A stretch of DNA of 19,278 bases from DATDUW01 sp035290185 (GTDB taxonomy: Bacteria; Patescibacteriota; Patescibacteriia; UBA9934; GWF2-40-263). A program made the translations under genes and the position numbers. Each line of letters opens with the position of its first letter. The first letter of the stretch is position 1. The notes under the pieces were generated by a model. That model made no database searches. It worked only from the letters and a program-made list of their open reading frames with translations, and was not told where the DNA came from. Shown piece by piece: positions 14,753 through 19,278 of the stretch. Location of the stretch: positions 1-19,278 of the forward strand of contig DATDUW010000001.1 of assembly GCA_035290185.1 (NCBI GenBank), given 5' to 3'.

Positions 14753-17593
14753 ATGATGACAACACAGACGCGGAAACGGCTTTTTTTCCTTCCCATTTTT
14801 TTTGCTTTCCTCATTTCTTCCTTTTTTCCCGTAGGAAAGGCATTTGCGGCTTCAACAACCGTCGCTTTTTCTCTTCCGCTTACTATCGACAACATCTTTC
14901 CGTTTGCGCGCACAGAAGTAACGACATTTGGTATCCCGATTCCCCAGACGTTGAATCTGTTTACGATAGAAAAACTCGGCGTGCGGGATGCGAATGGGAC
15001 TTTGGTTCCCGCGGAGTTTCGTGTCACGTCCCGGTGGGGTGGAGGACCGCAGGACACAGAACGGTCGATCCGGTGGGTGCTGATTTCCGCTCCTCTTTCT
15101 GTCGGTCCTTCAGGAACGGCGGTCTACAGGCTTACGAATGACGGAGATGGAAACGCCTCTGCCCAACGATCTTCGCACCTTTCCGTGGAAGACCGCGGAT
15201 CCCAATGGGTTGTTTCGACGGGCACGGCCGAGTACATCCTTTCCAAGGATAAGCTGGATCTGTTTGATCGGGTCACCCTTGACGGGGAAGTGGTTCTTCG
15301 CCCCGACGCGCGCAATGGGTTCTTCGTGACCGCTGCGGACGGAACAGTTTTTTCTTCCCAAACCGATCTTGCAAGCCTTGCGTGGAGCGTGGAGGAACAA
15401 GGTCCCCTTCGCGCGGTCTTGAAAACAACCGCCGTGTTTGCGCCCAGTTTTACCGATGAGCAGGATTCTTCTTCCATTGGGGAAAAAATCGCGCCGGCTT
15501 CCTATTTCGGTTTTTATGATGCGATGGATGAAGCGAACACAGCCCTCGATGAGCTCACAATGACCATCCGTTACGTCTTTACGAACGGACAAAGCGACGT
15601 GAGGCTTCTTGTCTCCGTCCAAAATTTGAATCCGTGTGTGATTGGGACCGGACCCGATTATTATGCCCAACCGACCTGCCAACGTATTGGCTCTCTTAAC
15701 AGTATTCAGTTCAAAGATCTGCGTTTGCAGCTTGCCATCGCGGACATGCCGATAGGAACGCCGGCTGAGCGCGCGGAACCATCGAAAACAAAAGAAGCAT
15801 GGAATGGGACGCTCGGACCGGATGACACTGTGGAACTCTATCAAGACTCCACGGGATTTATCGAAGGGGATGGCCTCGGTTGGAATTATCAGGCTCTCAA
15901 ACAATTCGCTCCTCAGGATCCGGCTTATGCGACGTTTCCAGGCAATAAAGTTTTTTTGAATGGATCATTCCTTCTCCAATCCGAGCGCTCCAAAGGGTGG
16001 ATCCGTCTGAGTGCCAACAATCGAACCATTGGCATGGCCGTGCGGGATTTTTGGCAGAACGCGCCCAAGGCCCTTTTGATGAGCGGGAAGGGTCTCGTGA
16101 CGGCCGGTCTTTATCCGGATCGGTTCCCGACAGCCTTTCGTTTCCGAGCCGGAGAGCAGAAGACGGATGAACTCCTCCTTGTCTTCGACCACCGCGACCT
16201 CTTTGCTGCTGAGCGACGTGTGCAGGCTTTCTACGATCCGCTTCGTCCCACGGCTTCGGCCGTCTGGTATGCTGACAGCGGAGCCTTTGGGAGGATGGTC
16301 GCTTTTCAGGGATTGGATGACGCGCGCTCCGGAGCCTATGAGCGCCAAATAGCTTTGACGGTCGATCGGGAGCTGAATGAGCAGGGTGCCCCGGATTGGA
16401 TGAAGAGCGATCCATTGACGCTTCCGGAACGCCTGCGCGCTTACAATGTTTACGGCTGGCGTCTTTACGGAGACCAGATGATCGATTTCGAACAGCGGAC
16501 GGCGCAGTTTCAGAATAAGTATGATTTCGTGAACGGCTTTATCAAGCAATCCGTCCGCACCATCGGCTCGCCGTATGAGGATGTTTGGTGGAGTCTTGCC
16601 AGGCCTGCTGCGCGTCATGCCGCTGATTTTCTCCTCACGCACGCTCCCGAAGGAACGTCCGTTTCCCATTTTTCCGTCAAGGCACCGTGGGGGATGGTGT
16701 TTCATGAGGCGGAGAATCAATTTGATCCCCTGCGCGGGAACAGCGGAAACCAGGGAACAGCCCCGGCACTCTATTCCGGTCTTGAGGGTTTGGTGAATTT
16801 CTATTATCTGACTGGTGATCGTTCCGTTTTGGATGCGGCCAAAGAAGCGGCAGAGAATGTCCTGTGGCGCCTGGAGCACGATGGGGTGCTTGGGAATGTC
16901 CCCGAGAAGGGCATGGGATATTTTGAATGGTTCGACGGGGAGGAAAAAACGGATCTGTCCGACGGGCGCGGCGTGGCAAATTTCTTTTCCATGATCATTC
17001 CGGTCTACGAAGCGACAGGGGAAAGCCGATGGGTGAACGGGATGGATTTGATGCAGAATGATCTCAGAAAAACCTTTGATGGGGGAAACCAAATCAGTGG
17101 AAATTTTCTCGCCTGTCCCTGTTCGGGACGTTCGCTGACAACGACTCCATGGCGCACGCTCTATCTTTACAGTGGTGTGGTGAAATACCTCTCTTTCTTA
17201 AAAGAACGCGGAGAAGCCGGGACGCAGGTTTCCAAAGAACTTGCGGAGTTCTTGGATGAACGCTTAGCTTTTTTTCAAGAAAAGATGTTGTATGTTGATA
17301 CTCCTCAGAAAGGGATGACCTCCCTCGCGTCTTCGTGGTCATGGGCAGACGGATCTCGCGGAAATCCAGATGAAAGTAATTGGTCCCTGGTGGCAGCAGA
17401 TGTCTATGCCGCCATGTCCAATCTTGGCGTGACCGATGATTATCAGGCAACAGCCCAAGCGTTGTTTGAACACGGATCCCATTATTGGAACGGTTTTGCT
17501 TGGGCACCAGTTTATTCCTCCGTCAAGGAAGCTGTTCTTTCCTCCAATTATGGAGAAGAGGCCCTTTGGATGATCAATGCCTTTTCTCCATGA
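14753..17593 (+). CDS. Large secreted protein, PcRGLX/YetA-like (PL26-type polysaccharide lyase relative)
   Basis: From ATG 14753 the product has 946 residues. A signal peptide (TRKRLFFLPIFFAFLISSFF, cleavage near KAFA-AS) sends it outside. The next 120 residues, with FGIPIPQTLNLF, LGVRDANGTLVPAEFRV and ERSIRWVLISAPL, match the N-terminal beta domain of PcRGLX/YetA-type proteins. The middle is beta-rich, and the C-terminal 350 residues are helical with a toroid look (SVLDAAKEAAENVLWRLEHDG). Relatives include exo-rhamnogalacturonan lyases, so a surface or secreted carbohydrate enzyme is likely; the substrate is unknown and catalytic residues are not assigned. The frame extends upstream to 14642 but the signal peptide fixes the start at 14753 or 14756. 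No clear ribosome site is present. Confidence 0.75.
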   Translation: MMTTQTRKRLFFLPIFFAFLISSFFPVGKAFAASTTVAFSLPLTIDNIFPFARTEVTTFGIPIPQTLNLFTIEKLGVRDANGTLVPAEFRVTSRWGGGPQDTERSIRWVLISAPLSVGPSGTAVYRLTNDGDGNASAQRSSHLSVEDRGSQWVVSTGTAEYILSKDKLDLFDRVTLDGEVVLRPDARNGFFVTAADGTVFSSQTDLASLAWSVEEQGPLRAVLKTTAVFAPSFTDEQDSSSIGEKIAPASYFGFYDAMDEANTALDELTMTIRYVFTNGQSDVRLLVSVQNLNPCVIGTGPDYYAQPTCQRIGSLNSIQFKDLRLQLAIADMPIGTPAERAEPSKTKEAWNGTLGPDDTVELYQDSTGFIEGDGLGWNYQALKQFAPQDPAYATFPGNKVFLNGSFLLQSERSKGWIRLSANNRTIGMAVRDFWQNAPKALLMSGKGLVTAGLYPDRFPTAFRFRAGEQKTDELLLVFDHRDLFAAERRVQAFYDPLRPTASAVWYADSGAFGRMVAFQGLDDARSGAYERQIALTVDRELNEQGAPDWMKSDPLTLPERLRAYNVYGWRLYGDQMIDFEQRTAQFQNKYDFVNGFIKQSVRTIGSPYEDVWWSLARPAARHAADFLLTHAPEGTSVSHFSVKAPWGMVFHEAENQFDPLRGNSGNQGTAPALYSGLEGLVNFYYLTGDRSVLDAAKEAAENVLWRLEHDGVLGNVPEKGMGYFEWFDGEEKTDLSDGRGVANFFSMIIPVYEATGESRWVNGMDLMQNDLRKTFDGGNQISGNFLACPCSGRSLTTTPWRTLYLYSGVVKYLSFLKERGEAGTQVSKELAEFLDERLAFFQEKMLYVDTPQKGMTSLASSWSWADGSRGNPDESNWSLVAADVYAAMSNLGVTDDYQATAQALFEHGSHYWNGFAWAPVYSSVKEAVLSSNYGEEALWMINAFSP

Positions 17594-17653
17594 GAGGAGA
17601 AAGGTAAACTAAAAGAAAGTTGTTGCACTGGCTTTATTTTTCATGCAATTTTT

Positions 17654-18445
17654 GTGGGTGTTTTGCAGGCCGCTGTCCTTGGTTGCATCCAGGGTCTTAC
17701 GGAATTCCTTCCGGTTTCCAGTTCAGGACATCTGATTCTTGTCTCCCGCATTTTCGGGTGGCCCGAACAGTCCGTGACGTTTGACGCTGCGCTCCATTTG
17801 GCAACGCTAGGAGCTGTTGTTGTTGCCCTGTTTCCGGATTTACGCCGGATAGGGAAGGGAATTTTTGAAAAAGATCCTATTTGGAATAGATTCGTCAAAA
17901 AAATTCTTTTGGCCAGTGTTCCGGTTTTTGCCGTTGGTCTTTTTTTTGAACCATGGATTGAAACGGTTTTTCGTTCGCCCGTTGTTGTCGTTGCAAACCT
18001 TGCGATTTGGGGTGTTGTTCTTTTGGTCGCGGATCGGACGGTGCGCTCGCAAGCACTGGGCGACGTGCGGCAGGTGAATTGGAAACAGGCGGTGGGAATT
18101 GGGGCTGCGCAAGCGCTTGCATTAGTCCCTGGCACGTCCCGATCCGGCGTTACCATTTCCGCTGGGCTTTTTGCCGGCCTTGATCGGGAGACGGCCGCGC
18201 GTTTTTCTTTTTTGCTTGGTATTCCGGCTATTGCCGCGGCGGGTGCATCCGCTCTCTTGAAGGTGGCAGAGGGCAGGGTGTCTGTGGAAGGATTCCCGTT
18301 GGCTGTTGGTTTTGTCTGCGCGTTCATCTTCGGATTTTTCTCCGTTCGGTGGCTGTTTACCATCCTTCGAAAGGCAAGCTACCGCGGATTTGCGATCTAT
18401 CGCTTGGGGGTTGCCGCGGTTCTTTTTCTCTGGCTTTTCCTCTAG
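17654..18445 (+). CDS. uppP: Undecaprenyl-diphosphatase UppP (BacA)
   Basis: The 263-residue integral membrane enzyme removes one phosphate from undecaprenyl diphosphate, recycling the lipid carrier for peptidoglycan and surface sugars. Both signature motifs are present: QGLTEFLPVSSSGHL (residues 13-27, with E17 and H26) and PGTSRSG (159-165, with R163). Hydrophobic helices fill the rest, and length matches the family. The GTG at 17654 is used because QAAVLGCIQGLTEF is the normal N-terminus; TTG 17663 is the alternative. It lies 60 bp after the PL26-like gene, with no clear promoter. The product supplies carrier lipid that the GT-C enzymes earlier in the window could depend on. Confidence 0.95.
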   Translation: MGVLQAAVLGCIQGLTEFLPVSSSGHLILVSRIFGWPEQSVTFDAALHLATLGAVVVALFPDLRRIGKGIFEKDPIWNRFVKKILLASVPVFAVGLFFEPWIETVFRSPVVVVANLAIWGVVLLVADRTVRSQALGDVRQVNWKQAVGIGAAQALALVPGTSRSGVTISAGLFAGLDRETAARFSFLLGIPAIAAAGASALLKVAEGRVSVEGFPLAVGFVCAFIFGFFSVRWLFTILRKASYRGFAIYRLGVAAVLFLWLFL

Positions 18446-18464
18446 CCAAACGGATGGGTTCATG

Positions 18465-18470
18465 TATAAT
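18465..18470 (+). promoter_or_regulatory. TATAAT box of the tRNA-Ser locus
   Basis: A perfect TATAAT ends 10 bases before the 5' tRNA half at 18481, the distance expected for a tRNA gene promoter. A good -35 box is not obvious. It likely served the original tRNA gene and now reads through the half, the nuclease gene and the intact tRNA. Confidence 0.6.
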
Positions 18471-18480
18471 AGCCACGCTC

Positions 18481-18556
18481 GGAGAGGTCGCATAGTGGCC
18501 GAGCCACCGCCTCCGGCGGGGTCCCGCCTTTGGCGGGATGCGCTTGCTTGGAAAGC
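18481..18556 (+). pseudogene. 5' half of a tRNA-Ser gene with a GC palindrome in the D-loop
   Basis: GGAGAGGTCGCATAGTGGCC (18481-18500) equals the first 20 bases of the intact tRNA at 18806. TGCGCTTGCTTGGAAAGC (18539-18556) equals 18829-18846, ending two bases into the 3' strand of the anticodon stem. Between them the TAG of the intact gene is replaced by 38 bases forming two short hairpins. After 18556 the sequence leaves the tRNA. It cannot make a tRNA. Confidence 0.85.
18507..18537. repeat. Double GC palindrome inside the tRNA half
   Basis: CCGCC-TCC-GGCGG (18507-18519) and CCCGCC-TTT-GGCGGG (18523-18537) are two perfect mini-hairpins. They look like the short GC palindromes dispersed in some small bacterial genomes. 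Confidence 0.65.
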
Positions 18557-18565
18557 CCCGATTTT

Positions 18566-18805
18566 ATGTACGTTGTTTACATTCTTCAAAGTCAGACAAG
18601 CGGCAGGTTCTATATAGGGCACACAAAGGACCTCGTCCAGCGATTGAAGGATCACAACCGAGGGTCGACGAAATCAACAAAAGGAAGGGGTCCATGGAAA
18701 GTTGTGTATAAAGAGCAATGGTTTACTAAACAGGAAGCTTGGAGTCGGGAACATAAGATAAAGAGCTACAAGGGAGGAGAAGCGTTTAAAAAATTACTTT
18801 TGTAA
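18566..18805 (+). CDS. Minimal GIY-YIG (URI-type) nuclease inside a tRNA-Ser locus
   Basis: The 79-residue protein is little more than a GIY-YIG domain. It has VVYIL (residues 3-7), FYIGHT with the second motif at 16-18, the catalytic-type Arg R26 in LVQRLKDHN, and EAWSREHKIK carrying the Glu (E62) that binds the metal. Such domains cut DNA in homing endonucleases, UvrC and small stand-alone proteins. The ATG at 18566 lies 9 bases after the broken tRNA half, and the TAA (18803-18805) is immediately followed by the first base of the intact tRNA. This position suggests a homing-like role at the tRNA, which is inference. No ribosome site is obvious upstream. Confidence 0.85.
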   Translation: MYVVYILQSQTSGRFYIGHTKDLVQRLKDHNRGSTKSTKGRGPWKVVYKEQWFTKQEAWSREHKIKSYKGGEAFKKLLL

Positions 18806-18893
18806 GGAGAGGTCGCATAGTGGCCTAGTGCGCTTGCTTGGAAAGCAAGTATACCGCAAGGTATCCAGGGTTCGAATCCCTGCCTCTCCGCCA
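18806..18893 (+). tRNA. tRNA-Ser (anticodon GGA)
   Basis: The acceptor stem GGAGAGG pairs with CCTCTCC, followed by discriminator G and an encoded CCA (18891-18893). The anticodon stem CTTGC/GCAAG holds loop TTGGAAA with anticodon GGA at 18840-18842. A long variable arm (TATACC-GCAA-GGTATC) marks a class II tRNA, and the T arm is CAGGG-TTCGAAT-CCCTG. The gene begins at the base after the nuclease stop codon. Confidence 0.95.
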
Positions 18894-18961
18894 GGACAAT
18901 TTCTTATCGACAGACTCATGTACTTCAACGTACATGGGGTGGCAATGAGACATCGTTTCGC

Positions 18962-18993
18962 AACAAAACAACCAGTAAAATGGTTGTTTTGTT
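18962..18993 (+). terminator. Terminator hairpin after tRNA-Ser
   Basis: AACAAAACAACC (18962-18973) and GGTTGTTTTGTT (18982-18993) form a perfect 12-bp stem around an 8-base loop. The right arm is T-rich. It lies 68 bases after the tRNA and may also stop transcription from the minus strand. Confidence 0.6.
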
Positions 18994-19041
18994 ATTGTGT
19001 GTGAATTTTCTTTTTAAGAACGGAGGGGTGGCGATGTTGTT

Positions 19042-19152
19042 CTAATTTTTTAATTCCTTAAGTTTTTGATCCCACCATTCTTTCACAGCGTTCACATGCG
19101 CTTTATGTCCTACTTTTCGGAAGTATTCGAATTTCTCCGGCTTAATAGACAT
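19042..19152 (-). CDS. Possible short basic protein
   Basis: From ATG 19152 the frame gives 36 residues (MSIKPEKFEYFRKVG and then AHVNAVKEWWDQKLKELKN). The C-terminal part would form a charged helix. The frame could extend to 19239 but would then cross a strong hairpin, so I prefer the short form. There is no clear ribosome site and I recognise no family. It may be non-coding. Confidence 0.3.
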   Translation of the reverse strand: MSIKPEKFEYFRKVGHKAHVNAVKEWWDQKLKELKN

Positions 19153-19165
19153 TTTGGGTTGCTGG

Positions 19166-19198
19166 AAACAACCGATGGAATCATTCCTTCGGTTGTTT
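19166..19198. terminator. Hairpin between two minus-strand short frames
   Basis: AAACAACCGA (19166-19175) pairs perfectly with TCGGTTGTTT (19189-19198). The loop can form a further GGAA/TTCC stem. On the plus strand it is followed by TTTGTTT. On the minus strand it covers the stop codon of the frame ending at 19181, so it may terminate that gene. Confidence 0.5.
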
Positions 19199-19267
19199 TT
19201 GTTTCTTCTGTTTAGAAGGAATTGAGAGGATGGCTTCAATCATCTTTTTCTTCGTCTCCAGGTTCAT
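19181..19267 (-). CDS. Possible short Lys-rich protein or C-terminus at the window edge
   Basis: A frame from ATG 19267, preceded by GAGG, gives 28 residues rich in Lys and Gln (METKKK-like start, then AILSIPSKQKK) and ends at TGA 19181. It may instead be the end of a longer gene coming from beyond the window, because the frame remains open to the edge. No family is recognised. Confidence 0.3.
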   Translation of the reverse strand: MNLETKKKMIEAILSIPSKQKKQKQPKE

Positions 19268-19278
19268 TCCTCGATGGG

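Noticed and set aside
17579..17603. Hairpin after the PL26-like gene as a terminator
   Set aside because: The stem is short with a bulge and no T run follows; uppP may be co-transcribed.
2500..18445. UGA read as glycine, as in some CPR groups (SR1, Gracilibacteria)
   Set aside because: TGA ends the GT-C-like gene, the kinase, the nucleotidyltransferase and the PL26-like gene at sensible places, and no internal TGA needs to be read through.

Overview
The window looks like part of a bacterial chromosome using genetic code 11: UAA, UAG and UGA all end clear genes. I infer a small-genome Patescibacteria/CPR lineage. The reasons are SecA beside GT-C-type membrane proteins, a tiny GIY-YIG nuclease next to a tRNA, many short GC palindromes, short intergenic gaps and few clear Shine-Dalgarno sites. 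The phylum is an inference, and the OmpA-like gene near the left edge is unexpected for it.

Layout. At 1-2059 a minus-strand envelope operon, visibly more GC-rich than the rest, encodes a small membrane protein, a secreted OmpA-like protein and a MopE-type D/C-repeat lipoprotein cut by the window start. 2060-2499 is non-coding and rich in stem-loops. At 2500-9961 lies an envelope and secretion block: a minus-strand GT-C-like membrane protein carrying an in-frame palindromic element, then, divergently, a CDP-alcohol phosphatidyltransferase, a second GT-C protein and secA.

At 9996-14645 an accessory island separates secA from a secreted PL26/YetA-like protein. In order it holds a P-loop kinase, a NYN-domain gene interrupted by one amber codon, a decayed SEC-C tail, a HEAT-like protein with a SEC-C tail matching secA over 47 nt, and a three-gene cassette. 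The cassette has an ART/DUF3626-like gene, a 90-residue protein and a poly(A)-polymerase-head nucleotidyltransferase. Its two enzyme genes are each put out of frame at a poly-G tract (G8 and G9). This is either a pair of phase-variable contingency genes or homopolymer error, and it is my best candidate for an undescribed system.

At 14753-18445 are the secreted PL26-like protein and UppP. At 18465-18893 a tRNA-Ser(GGA) locus has been split. A tRNA promoter-like box is followed by a 5' tRNA half with a GC palindrome in its D-loop. Then comes a 79-residue GIY-YIG nuclease gene, and immediately after its stop codon an intact tRNA-Ser with encoded CCA. This looks like a minimal nuclease element inserted at the anticodon loop that rebuilds the tRNA. 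The right edge holds hairpin terminators and short minus-strand frames of doubtful status.
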